A stretch of 64,000 bases of DNA. Origin: Nemophila menziesii. Taxonomy: Eukaryota > Streptophyta > Magnoliopsida > Boraginales > Hydrophyllaceae. Position numbers and translations under genes: made by a program. This document shows positions 21,756-34,059 of this stretch, in pieces. The notes under the pieces were generated by a model. That model was given only the letters and a program-made list of their open reading frames with translations. It was not told where the DNA came from and searched no databases. Position 1 is the first letter of the stretch. Every line of letters starts with the position of its first letter. The stretch is from the NCBI GenBank assembly GCA_029959085.1, contig JARWIR010000005.1, positions 49,540,850 to 49,604,849 on the forward strand, given 5' to 3'.

Positions 21756-24700
21756 TATCTTTCTTAATCAAATAGATCCAACATATCCATAAATATATAC
21801 CTTAGTATATTCTATGGTAATGGATCAACAAGCATAATGCGTGTATGTATGTACTGCAAACTAACATCCTTTTATGCAATAATATCTCTAACAACGTTAT
21901 ACTTTATATCCATGTGTTTGGTCCAACTGTGACACTTACGAGTTTTCACACAAGCCTTTTCAGCTTGACTATAACAATGTATAGTAATAGGACACCCACT
22001 ATCGCTTAAGAATCCTAATTGTTCAAAGAACCTTTTTAACCAAACATCTTCATGAACTGCAGCCGAGCATGCTACGAACTCATCTTCCATTGTGAAAAAA
22101 ATTACATAGGTTTGTTTCTTTCTACTTCAAGAAATTGCGCATTTATCAAACAAGAACACATGACCTGAGGTAGATTTACGCCCATATATATCACTAGCCC
22201 AGATAGCGTAATATATCCTTCTAGGTGTAATCTATTTCCTTGAAAGTATAAGGCATGATCCGAAGTTCCTTTTAGATATCTCAATATCCATTTCATACCT
22301 TTCAAATTCTCTTGCCCCCGGTTCGATTGAAAATGACTAACTAAATCTACCACATAACATATGTCTGGCCTAGTTCACATCATAACATATATAAGACTAT
22401 CCATGGAATTAGAATATGGCACTGTATGCATTTTTTGTTTCCCTTCTGGAGTACTAGGACACATGTAAAGAGTTTAGTTTATTCCATTTGCTACAGGAGT
22501 GTCAATGGCATTGCACTTAGTCATACTAAAGCGCTCAATTATATTCATGATGTAAGGTTCTTGAGACAAAGATAATAGTCTTCTAGACCTATCTCTATAA
22601 ATCTTAACACCAAGAATGTAATTTGCTTCTCCCATATCTTTCATATCAAATTGAGAAACTACCCACTCCTTATTAGCTTGAATAAACTCTTTATTATCCC
22701 CAATTAATAGGATGTCATCCACATATAGAGATAAGATTACAAAAAAAATTCTTGGAACATTTATCATAAACACAGTGATTTTCACTTATCATCTCAAATC
22801 CATTTGATGAAATGACTTCATGAAATCTCATATTGAACTGTCTCGAGGCTTGCTTAAGATCATAGATTGATTTTAAAAATCTACATACTTTATTCTCTTG
22901 ATATTTTGCAACAAAATCTGAGGGTTGTTCCATGAAAATAACCTCTTCTAAATCTCCATTTTAGAAATGTAGTTTTAACATCCATTTTTGTGCAACTCCT
23001 GATCGAGATGCGCCACAATAGCTAGATTAAGATCTATTGAGGTAAATCTAACAACAGGAGAAATTTTTTTCTCAAAAACTATTCCTTTTGGTTGAGTATA
23101 GCCTTTCGCTACCAAGCGAGCTTTATACCTATCAATAGAATTGTGAGGGTTCCTCTTGTTTTTTGAGAACCCATTTATTCCCGATCGCTTTACGTCTTTT
23201 CGGGAGATTAACCAGTTCATATACCTTGTTTTTCTTCATCGACTCCATTTCTTCTTTCATTGCTTTTTGCCGTTCATTCTTAGCAGGACATGAAAGTGCT
23301 TCATTAAATGTTCGAGGTTCATCTTTGTCTTATGGAGTTATCATAAATATTTCTCCTTCGATTTCAACCCGACAACGAGGAAATAAACCTCTAACACTTC
23401 TCTTAGGTTGAGAATCTTGAGAAATAGGATTACTAGATGATACAATGGTTTCTTCCGTCTTAAAATGTATAGGAGTGTCTGTCTCCATTTATTGAGTATG
23501 TTTTATCTCATAGGTGTCACATTTGTTTGCATATCATCTTCCTGAATCTCATCTAATTCACATAAAATAAATTTTTTATTAACCTCACCTCTGCTAGGAA
23601 AATCATTCTTTAAGAATGTGACATCTCGTGATTCAATTTCAGTAAGACCTCCATCATTGTGGTCTCCAATAAACACATATCCTTTAGAGTGATCTGGGTA
23701 TATAATAAAGATTAACTTATTGCCTCTTGGACCTAACTTCCCATATTTATGAAACAGATTATGAACATAGCTCGTCGACCCTAGGGTCATGAGTAGTTCA
23801 TAAGGAGTTTGATGGAACAGTCTTTGTGGGTACATGGTTAAGTATATAACTAATGGTAAGCAAGGCACCTCCCTAATAAGATATTGAAATATTAGCTTGT
23901 ACCATCACAGACTTAACTATTTCTAGGAGAGTTCTCCCTTTTTCATCACACAGTTCTTTCAACTGTCTGAATAGATATTCACGTCCACGATTAAGGTTTA
24001 AGGTTTTTCACCTTCTTCTCTAACTGATTTTCTACTTCATTAAAATATATCATAAGAGCATTTCAATGCTTCTGATTTATGAAAAATCAGGTAGACATAA
24101 TCAAACCTAGTGATATAATCTATAAAATGATGAAATAATGTTCCCCACATCTATTTTGAACATATATTGGGTCACAGGCGTCTGAATGAATTATTAACAA
24201 TGGGTACTCGACTCGTTTAGCGTTTTCAAAATGGTTTCCGTCATGCTTTATCTGCTAGACAATTTTCACATATTGGCAAGTTGACTTTAGTCAATGAACC
24301 CAAAAAGTTTGCCTTAACCAACAAATTCATATTGTCTTGTCCAATATGACCTAGTCTCGCATTCCATACACTTTCTTCTACGTTAGAATTACTAGAAGAA
24401 GTATTTGTAGAAAAGCAACTACTTACATAATAACTATCAACCGAGTTATCATCATCTAGTACAATTAAAACATGAGAAACAATAGTAGAACCATAATACT
24501 TAGCGCCATAATAGATATCTATTTGATTGTTATGAAAGTACATATAAAAACATAATCCTATAAGAACAGTGACCAAGACCAAATTCCTGTGAATTTCAGG
24601 TGCATAAAGTGCATTATGTAATTATAAGGTTTGACCACCTCGTAAGTTCAACTTGCAAGTGCCAACTCTGTTGACTTCAACCTTGTTGTTGTCTCTTAAC

Positions 24701-25740
24701 ATATATCCATCGCGTTTCCCTTGGAATTAGATGGTACTCTACATATGCCTCTTGGTTTTAGGATACATGGCAATAGAGTACTGGTAACATAAGTAAAGTT
24801 ACATGAAGTAAATGATATTGCTATATTTATCCACACTCGCGAGCGAAGTGACCCATCTTGTCACAATTATAGCATTTTACTTTACTTTCGTCTTTCATAT
24901 AAAAATATTCTCTTTTATCGTTACCACCATTCTTGTTCTTCTTGGAAACATGCTCATTTTCGTTTCTCTTCCCATTTTTCTTGCACTTAATGCCAAAACC
25001 TTTGTGGGAACTTGACTCGGCAATATATAAGTCTGACCTTGAGGCTTAATTTCATCAAGACGTTCTTCTTCCAACGTCACATGACGAGCAACATCATCAA
25101 AAGTTATGATATGGACATTTTGAGTCAAGTTTATCTTCAAATTCTCCCACTTATTTGAAAGAGATCGGATCCCAGCTTGAACCTGATGTTCATCAGTATG
25201 GTTATGACCTGCAGTCTAATTTTCCTATTTATATTAGATATCTCCCAAAGATGCTTGGTTTGATTAGGCTTCCTTTTGTAAGTGTCAAACTTAATGATCA
25301 ATTGACTCAACTTATTCATATTTGTACCCTTGTACTTTTCATTAAGAGCGTTCCACATCTCGTGAGCAGTGGGGTATTATGGACACCCATAGACAAAATC
25401 GTCATTCATGGAGCTTATCAAGATGCCTCTTGTACTGGAATATTTATTTTTCCATTTCTCATAAGCCTCCATGTACCTTTTGTTTTGAGCTGTGTTGCCT
25501 TCCTCAGGCTGAGTCATGACATGGTTAATGACCTCAAGAACATATTGTTCCTATATAACATAATGTATTTTGAGTTTACCAAAAGTATAGAATTAATCCA
25601 CCTAACCACTATCTTCTTAGAATAAAATCTGGTATTATGATTTTGAAAATCACCATGTTTAAGAGTGTATGCCTTGCAAATTTCAGTTAAACGAAAATCC
25701 ATCATGTTTAATACCTTAGGCAATGGATAACATTATTGGT
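21756..25740 (-). pseudogene. Decayed Ty1/copia gag-pol
   Basis: Read right to left. Gag includes MWNALNEKYKGTNMNKLSQL (25358-25300) and an intact CCHC knuckle CYNCDKMGHFAREC (about 24835-24876). Next come the GAG-pre-integrase motif (VWNARLGHIGQDNMNLL, ending near 24241) and the integrase C-terminal part (PYELLM, GYVFIGDHN; 23868-23503). Reverse transcriptase shows YKARLVAKGYTQ (near 23100), SIYDLKQASRQFN (near 22860) and the catalytic YVDD (22713-22724). RNase H shows RYLKGTSDHALYF and EDEFVACSAAVHEDVWLKR, ending near 21760. The order (integrase before RT) defines copia. Many stops and frameshifts make it dead. The 5' end runs straight into Athila-like sequence near 25750 with no 5' LTR. 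Confidence 0.9.
22713..22724 (-). other. Copia RT catalytic YVDD codons
   Basis: LYVDDILLIGDN on the minus strand, the reverse-transcriptase active-site motif of plant copia elements, within an otherwise broken pol. Confidence 0.85.
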
Positions 25741-25764
25741 TCTATTTTGCGACACTGGAATAGG

Positions 25765-28314
25765 GTATTATCTAAGTTGAACTCCTTTATCATCCAATAA
25801 GAACCTAATTAAAGCTTGAGTGGTAAGTGGCAAGCCTTGTCGTACACCATTCGATATGGAGATGCATCCACAGACATTTTGAATAATGTTTGGTAAACCC
25901 ATAGTGTATCGTCTAACTTTTTAAAGCAATCCTTCATAATTGGTCCCACTAGTTTCTCAAGAATCAACTTTATATATCGGTTGGATACTTCAACTTGGCC
26001 GTTTTTTGCGGATGATAGGTAGTATATACCCTGTATCCTACCCCATACTTCACTTGAAATGTATTAAAGTACTTGTTTACAAAATGTGTACCTCCAGCGC
26101 TGATGATCACTCTCGGTGTTTCATGTCTTGTGAAGATATGTGACTTCAAGAATTCGATTACCACTCGCGAATTATACTTCAGTAGAGTTGCGACTTTAAC
26201 CCATTTTTATGCGCAATTGACATCTAGCAAGATGTATTTATTACCATGGGATGAGATACACAAAACCATGAAACAAATACCACAAACGTCAAAATATACA
26301 CATATAACATGTTATTAAGTGGCATCTAGACACTCTTTAATAAGTTACCTGTAAATTGACACATCTTGCACTGCTTCACATACTCGTGACAATCCTTATG
26401 AATGGTATGCCAATAGACCCCGGATTGAAGTACCTTCACTGCTATTCTATCACCACTGAAGTGTCATCTCGATAAGGTGACTCATTACAACTCACAAGTA
26501 CCCAATGAATGTCATTCTACATTATACATCGTCGGATCATCTGATCACTACACACCTTGAAGAGGAAGGGGTCCTCCCAAAGAATGAATTCACTCGGTGG
26601 AAGAACATATTTATTTTTCGTGGATTGAATTTTATGGGGGAATATTCCACTCATTATGCATTTCACTATATTTGTGTAACAAGGTGTAATAGAATTATCT
26701 AGAACAAAGAGTTTTCCTCAGGGAATACCCCGTTCACCAACTCTGGTCTTGTGTTAACTGGAGAACCTTCGAGGCGAGATAGATGCTCAACTACTTGATT
26801 CTCTTTACTTATTTGGTCTCGAATCTCCAAGTCAAATACTTATAACAAAATTAACAATATAATAAGACGTGGCTTTGTGTCCCGTTTATACCAAAACTTT
26901 TACTCCAAGGAGGTAAGGGCAAAACATGTAAAACACGTATACCACAAACAACAACTACTTATCGGTCATGGTATAGTTCAACTGAGCACCCAAAAAAAGT
27001 TGTACTTGCATAATATATAATAGAATAACTTTTTTTTGCATTACCCAACTCAAAACCTATACCTAAGTCACAAGCATCACACATTACCTCAAACAGAAGG
27101 CTCAGTAGTCACAAAAGCAGTGGAAATGAGCTTCCAATTAATAGCCAAGCACGTCGTCATGAATGATTCATCAAAATGGAAGTTGATATCATTCTAACGT
27201 AAATTGCACAACGTCTTATCCATATTCAAGAAGTCTTTGAAGAAATGGCGGTAGAATCTCAGATGACCCAAGAAGGTACTAGCACACTTACTAGAAACTG
27301 TAGGTGGTAGAATTTTGATAACCTCGATCGTTGCATGGTCAACCTCTATAGCCTTGCTCCAAATATTATGTCCCAACACAATATCTTCTCGAACTATGAA
27401 GTGAAATTCATCCCAAAGCAACACAAGATCTGTCTCCTTTCACCAATTAGCACCTTATCAAGGTTGCATACATGGCTGAAATGTAGCCGACATATTACAA
27501 CCCAAATGACATTTTTTGAAAAGAAAATTTATCAAACATAGCCTTATATTAATTTATGGGATCAACACAAATTCGATCATACTTGAAATAACCGTCAAGG
27601 AATAAATAATAGTCTCTCCCCGCAAGCTTGTCTCACATTTAATCAATGAACGACAAATTATAGTGATCCTTATTCGTTGCCTTGTTGATCTTACAATGAT
27701 CCTTACAAACTCTCCACCCCACTACTATTCCAGAATGAATAGATTTATTATCTTCTTTAAGGATGGTTGTAATTCCTCATTTCTTCGGAACACATGAGCG
27801 GTACTCATCGTTTCTCAATTCAAAATTGAGAAGATGATCCCTACATCTAACAGTTTGATCACCTCCTTCCTTACCATGTACTTCAAGACCGACATAAGTC
27901 TCTGTTGATCCTCATTAGACCATGAACTATTGTCTTCAAGAATTATATATTATGTTGGAAAATGGTCGGACTAATACCCTTGATGTCGGAAGTAGTCCAC
28001 ACAATCGCCTTCGTGTTGGCTCGAAGCACTCACAACAACTTATCTTCCTAAGGACAGGTCAAGATAGCATATAAAATAACATGTAATGAATTATTGGTAC
28101 TTAAATAAGCATATATAAAGTGGGACATAAGTGGATTCTCCCAAAATTTGATATGATATTCATTAGATGGTTTATTTATTAGTTCAATATCATCCAAACC
28201 TCGAGCCTGCTCATAACATTTTGTCCTTGGTTTTCCACTTTCATAATTTTTAGATGCCATAACTTTGAATAGCTCTTCATGTAACTTGAGAAAATCAAGT
28301 TTTAAGGCGGCCTT
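25765..28314 (-). pseudogene. Element A: decayed Athila-like pol, left half (RT to integrase)
   Basis: Aligns by eye along its length with E1 pol. At 28260-28048 it starts in the linker before RT (LKLDFLKLHEELFKVMA; compare [17 protein letters not shown] in E1). It passes RT and RNase H remnants (VREDIVLGHNIWSKAIEVDHA, 27424-27194) and reaches integrase ([16 protein letters not shown], 26164-25970). About 100 bp of RT that would include the FMDD box is missing near 27480. The element is cut on the left by the copia block and on the right by the insertion of B; the same gene resumes at 46223. Confidence 0.85.
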
Positions 28315-28891
28315 TGGTTTTGGCTAAGGTGTGATAAAATACGATAATAAAATATACATCTAACACCATAATCTAAAAACATTACTCACTGCAAGTATCA
28401 CAGCTCGTATGCAAGTTTTAACGATAAATAGGAGTCGTTCCCCAGAGACTACGAAAGTTAGGAAGAACTTATGCAATATAAAGTGCAAATACGAAAGCTA
28501 GGTGAATATTACGCTGAAAATAAAAGACTATGGAATTTTTGTTGGGTTTTTAGGAATCTAAACAATTAACTAAATAAAATAAAGATAGGCTAATAAATAA
28601 AGAGAAGAAGATAGTATGAGAGTTTAGCTCGAGATCTAATATGAAATAGCCATAATTCTACATTCCTCGTAACCCCCTTCAGGGCGGACTTAGGTAGCGA
28701 CCTAACATTTACCAAGGGACTTGGGTAAGGGGACCTTGCATAATGATCGGTGATTAAATCTCAAACCCTAATGACTATCTAGTTAGGCAAGCCCTTCCGG
28801 ATCACTACCGCACACTAGAATTTCATGTGGTGTTTCAATAATAAGACAAACCTTCTGGGTGACCATCTAACTACTTTGAAGGTAATCCTAT
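28315..28891 (-). repeat. Element B left LTR, first part
   Basis: Begins TGGTTTTGGCTAAGGTGTGATAAAA and matches 44686 onward until 28891, where LTR X interrupts. The last five bases CCTAT are duplicated at 39586-39590. Confidence 0.85.
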
Positions 28892-29658
28892 TGATGTCTC
28901 CCCATTTATAATGATTTATTATTAGTTGGAGACATCATTTTAGGTGTATTTATTAGAGTATAGGTCGATTTTATCATGATTTAGTATACTTTCCTATTTT
29001 GGGACTTGAATTGATTATTTATTATTTTTAGAGCATATTGAGTTTAATTATTTATTTAGGTGAAGCTTTAAAGATATATGATAATTAATTAGAGTCCAAG
29101 TCAAAGTCTAAGAGCTAAAGGAAAGAGGATAAACATGGAAATTGGAGATAGAAGGAAACAGAGTTCAATTAGGAAAAGGAAAAGCTGCCAAATAAATCTG
29201 AATTTCTGCAGCTACGTCTAAAGAAGTGGTGATAACTCCGAAACCGAGCCGATTCTGGAAGATCCCTTTAATAGGGACGTAGATAATTCCGTGAGGATTC
29301 TTTTGACATCTTATAGGTCAAAACGGTCCAGTAACGAAGAAGATATGGTAAAAACAAGTCAGCAGTAATTATCCTTATCTACATACGAATTTGAGTTGGG
29401 CTAGGAGTCACTTACGTACCTTCTCCTTCAAGAAAACGAATTAGGTCTTCCTATACCCTATAAATACAGCCTCTTAACATTATAAAATCATCCTCGACCA
29501 AACCTTAAGGTCAGGAAGAAGCTATACAACAAGAAGAGAAGTCTGGAAGGAGCTGTGCATCAATCATGTCTTCTTCAACTTTCAATTCTGTAATTCTTTT
29601 CTTTTCTTTTCTTTTCTTAGTATGAACTAAATTCTATTTAGCTTGAGTTTTAGTATAT

Positions 29659-31221
29659 TGGTGGTCTTTTGTGTGTTCTAAAATAAATGCAAAAGTAATC
29701 GAACCACAACCGCAAGTGTACGGTTGTCCCAAGTAGTAATAAGTGATCTAGGATCGTTCGCAGGGCCTGTTTGGTTAACTACAATGCTTATCGAATAATG
29801 AATGGTTGCACTTATGAAAGCAAATAAAGATATAATGATTGATTTGGTTTTTGTATTAATTCTAATTAATGAAAGACTAAATATAAAATGCAAGTAAATA
29901 GTAAAGCGCGAGTAAATAAGTGGAAAACGCAAGTATGAAAAGGTAGCACTTGAGAACGCAAGGGATCCTCCTAATTCTATTTCATAACCTATTATGTTTA
30001 AGGGTTTGGTCAATTACAATGGTCCGGATTCTAAATTCCATATACCCCCGTCAGGGTGGACTATAAGGCTATCCTAGAGTGTCACTAGTCCCGTTAGGGT
30101 AAATATGATCCACTTTTAGATGTTTAAGTTAATTACCGCATTGGCCCTAAAATTAGCTAAGTTCGTCAGAATCAATAGCTTCTATTTTAGATTAAATAAA
30201 TAATTCCGTACCTAAACCCTCCGTCAGGATGATCCAATTGCCACTAATTGGAATAGCCTAGATACTAACACCTGTTCTTAGTTAGCTACTCCAAAAACAG
30301 TAAATAATCTCAATTTATTTAAAAGAGTAAAAGACCCAATTTAATTTCATTTAACAGAAACCCAAATTCAGGACATGAAATTCAATAGAATTGGGAGTTA
30401 CCCATAAAACATTCTCAAGCACTATTATGGAATTAGCTCATACTAATTAAAAAGAAAACTAAATTAAAAGTAATGGAATTTATATTGTCTTACAAAATTA
30501 AAGATAAAGAAAACCTAATTTCCGGAATTGGAATGGCTGAGAACGGAGATATATACCCTCTCCAGCTCTTGACAGCTTCTTCTTTCTTCCTTCTGTTGCT
30601 TCTATCTGATGTTTTAATTTGTAAAGAATGAATTGTGTGAAAAATAGAAGTCCAAGGCTCCTTTTATAAGAGGAAAAACGGATTAGGGCTTGGACCTAAT
30701 AATAAAACACTAATTAAATGTCCAAGCCCAATTTCTAAGCCCAAAATCCCGTAACTGCTGCACCACCCTCACTAAAACGGCTTTTCCCGCTTCGTTATAA
30801 CTCCGATTGACTTGATTCCAGTTGCTAAAGTTCCGTAACTCGATAAGGAATGTTTTCTCTTCAACGGTCAGCGGCTAAATCATCTCTTAAGCACCTTGAA
30901 ATAAGCAATCTTTGGCCTGTTTTCCAGATTTGCAGCTCTAAAATCAACTTCTTTCGGGATTTATCTTCAAGTCTTGACTCCATAACACGATCTTTGACTC
31001 TCTTCTCGGATTCCATTCCTAGCTAATATTCAAAACCTACAAACTTCTCACTAAAATACACAAGATTACGCGCAAAAGTTTAATAAATCAAAAATACTAG
31101 AAATAAAATGGAAATTCCGGATTATTGCATTTTTAACTCAAAAGTCTATCAAAATATTCATTTAAACATAAAAAATGATGTCTCCCAAGGGTCGAAACTA
31201 ATAACAATTAGGGAGACATCA
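29659..31221 (-). repeat. E2 left LTR
   Basis: 1,563 bp, the 3' LTR in the sense of the element. It ends in the perfect 11-bp inverted arms TGATGTCTCCC (31176-31186) and GGGAGACATCA (31211-31221). Confidence 0.9.
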
Positions 31222-31223
31222 AG

Positions 31224-31236
31224 ACCCCAAACTCAA
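31224..31236 (-). promoter_or_regulatory. E2 polypurine tract
   Basis: TTGAGTTTGGGGT on the minus strand, two bases from the 3' LTR. It is the expected plus-strand primer. Confidence 0.65.
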
Positions 31237-31786
31237 ACCTTTGTAGTCCCGACAAAGTAAAACTAAACAAAACAAAGGGGTAGAAGTAAACGTAAGAACA
31301 AATAGAAGCTAGCAAATACACCTAAAGAAATTCTTAAGATAAATCTCATATAGCAAACTATAGAAACTAATATACAAATACATATAAAATGCAACATCAA
31401 ACATAAATAATCTCAATCATAAAATTAAAGTCGCAATGCTTGAATATTACACTTGTACTCATCTCTATATGATGGCTATAGGGTGGTCATTAATCCTAAA
31501 TCGCTTCGAACGCTCCACCTAGTATATTCCCTATCAATAGAATCAGAAATTCACTATGCACTTAGGAATCACGAGGTCTTTATGGTTTTAATAATGGCTT
31601 AAGGACGGTGTGGATGTATATTTGGTAAATTTGAAGTGAGCTTTTGGCTCTCTCCTCACTTACCATCAACAATGTCCTCGAGATTGAGTTAACGCTCACA
31701 AGATGTTCTCACTCACCCATATACGCAACAATTTAGCGTCCCATGTCTACCCACTATAAACAAGATAGCTTTTCAGAAAATTTCCA

Positions 31787-31970
31787 CTTTGCCGGGTGTT
31801 TATTCATATGTATTTTTTTTTTTTTTTTTTTTTCTTTTCTCTTTTTTTTTGTACAGAAGCAAACCGGGTTCCCGGTTTTGTCAAATGCGGGTTCCCGGTT
31901 CCTACTGTATGAATTTTCAAGATTTTTCATTTTTTTCTTTCTTTTTCATTTTTTCTCATTCCCGGCAAAG
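31787..31970. repeat. E2 conserved stem with variable loop
   Basis: CTTTGCCGG (31787-31795) and its inverse CCGGCAAAG (31962-31970) enclose about 166 bp holding a long T tract and a partial copy of the palindrome. E1 has the same arms around unrelated sequence. Confidence 0.7.
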
Positions 31971-32621
31971 GGTTACAAGTATATATCATCTGCGATTGTG
32001 CTGCAATACAAAACACATCAATCCCAACCCATTAAATTCCCCATAAGTGGACCCACCACCCCTAACTCAAGCTCGAGACATGTCTCAGGATTGTGATTCA
32101 AGTGCGGTTCATATGGTCATGCCTAATAATCTAAGGGATAATGGCTTATATCGTGGCTACAAAGTAAAAGGCTAAAGGCTCAAAGTGGGCTAAGACGGAT
32201 AATAATTAATACACGGGATAGAAGGCTAAAAAGGCACAAATGGCTAACAAAGAACTGCCCCTATCATTTTCCTAAGTACATAGCTCGTCTTTAGTTCATA
32301 TCTAGGTGGATTCTCTACTAATTAGGATTTCACGTTCTACACACCAAACATATTCCTTAAGTACAAGCTTACTTAATTTGCATTGTTCATTAATTTTTCC
32401 TATTAATTACCTATGTTTGCATGCAATTCTAAATGCGTTTTATATCAATCCCTAAAGTCCACTATTCACTATCATAGATTTACCAAAAGTATGTTTAAAG
32501 GGACATTTAAAATATTCTACAGTCAAACGCAACTCCGAAAATTATTTTATTGAAAGCAAATAAAACACATAACACATAAAAACTGGGATGAGGCAACGAA
32601 CCCCACCCCAAACTCAAAAAT

Positions 32622-32641
32622 GAGTCGTGTCCCCACGACTC
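32622..32641 (-). other. E2 GNRA-loop hairpin
   Basis: On the sense (minus) strand an 8-bp perfect stem GAGTCGTG/CACGACTC closes a GGGA loop. The same hairpin is at 53202-53221 in E1; in B (41087-41101) only one arm survives. Confidence 0.7.
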
Positions 32642-32799
32642 GAAAAGACTCAAAGCAATAAAATAATCTACATGAAATGAGAAGGATTAGAAAACGTATC
32701 TGAACCAGCGCGTGGCTGGTTATCGGTGTTGCGTCCATGAACTGTATCTCGCATCTAGACATCGTAAGTTGTGTGTTGAACAGATAAAGTTCAACTTGT

Positions 32800-33079
32800 T
32801 TATAATGGTTCCCAAAATAGCGCACCTCGTATCCTGATTCTCTTCCAACACCTTGATTTTCTATTCCAACTCATCATCGGATAATTTTCTTCCTCACTTT
32901 CAGGTTCCTCAATCACTTTTCTCTTCTTAGGATTAGCTTTAATTTTAACCTCTTTAGTCTTGTGTTTGCAACGTGAATTAGGAATCTCAAAAGCTTGTTC
33001 TTGAACAGTACCAAAAGTGTTTCTATTTCTTGGAGAATTCCTTCGATAAGTACACATGAAAACGGTTCTGATAAGCATC
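32800..33079 (-). CDS. E2 small ORF in env position
   Basis: From the ATG at 33079-33077, about 92 codons to 32800; an upstream Met at 33099 is in the same frame. It is basic then acidic (KTKEVKIKANPKKRK, VIEEPESEEENY). A TTGAGTTTGGGGT motif lies just upstream, as before the 158-codon ORF of E1. The protein has no recognised domain and little similarity to the E1 ORF. It lies where Athila elements carry an env-like frame, but no signal peptide or membrane segment is visible. It may be a decayed copy. Confidence 0.4.
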
Positions 33080-33459
33080 TCTTTCCACCCCAAACTCAAA
33101 ACTTCAAATAGTGAGAAGCTAAGGCTTAGAACTTTGATGTTTTGAGGCTTAAGACTTGAAGATTATGGTGGAATATGAGATGGGTAAAGGCTAATTGATG
33201 TGGGGGAAGAGGGAATTGGATTTAATTTAAAGCTTGGATGAAGAACAATTGGAGAAAAGTGGGAATTCCATGGTGCTTTGGATAGGAGATGAAATGAGTG
33301 TATGTAACTGTGGTGAAAGAGGGTAGGATTCGATGATTGTGTGGTTATAGATGATGATGTTCAGGAAATTCTGGGTTTTGGGAGTGTTTTTGGAGGCTGG
33401 TTTGAAGAAAGAGGTAAAAATCTAGGGCTAAAAAGCTGAAAATCGACCTGTCACAAAAG

Positions 33460-33828
33460 AAACCGGGTTCCCGCATTTGCAAATGCGGGTACCCGGTTTC
33501 GCGTCGCTGTGTCGGCGCGAATTTTTTTTTTTTTTTTACTCAAACGCATCATTTTTTTTTTTAAATTATTTTTTTATTTTCTTTTTTTTAATTTTTTTTT
33601 TATTTTTACCTCAAAACGCAGGACCCCAAGACGCTGGGTCAGAAAATTCGAAGATCTACATCGCCCAAAACCGGGTACCCGCATTTGCGAATGCGGGAAC
33701 CCGGTTTGCGTTTACGACGTGAACCAAAACGCAGCCAAAGAACAAGACCCAAGACGCTGGGTCAGAAAGTTGGAATTTTTAGCTTTCGAAACTGGGTACC
33801 CGCATTTGCAAATGCGGGTACCCGGTTT
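33460..33828. repeat. E2 GC-rich palindrome array
   Basis: Three near-perfect 40-bp palindromes (33460-33499, 33668-33707, 33789-33828), with arms of the type AAACCGGGTACCCGCATTTG. A repeated AAGACGCTGGGTCAGAAA lies before the second and third. Long T tracts separate the first from the second. A partial fourth palindrome lies at 31861-31900. Confidence 0.9.
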
Positions 33829-34059
33829 GCCCCTGGAACACCACAAATTTTTCCTCTATTTTTGCCCTTTCGACCCCAAACTCATGGCCTTTTTACCCCT
33901 GAAATCATAAAAAACAACTACCCTTCCTCATTTCTTACTAATAAACACTAAATTAACGAAAATCAAACAAACTTAAACTACAAAAAATAAAAACTTGAAG
34001 TAATATACAAGAAATGGCTTTTGTTTAATGTCGTTAAGCTCGACGGGTTACCTCATTCA

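Noticed and set aside
31743..32096. Phenylalanine-rich frames
   Set aside because: Produced by long T tracts in the non-coding 3' region of E2; no codon structure or homologue in E1.
33477..33951. Overlapping frames across the palindrome array
   Set aside because: Open only because of palindrome and T-tract composition; antisense to E2 and not conserved.
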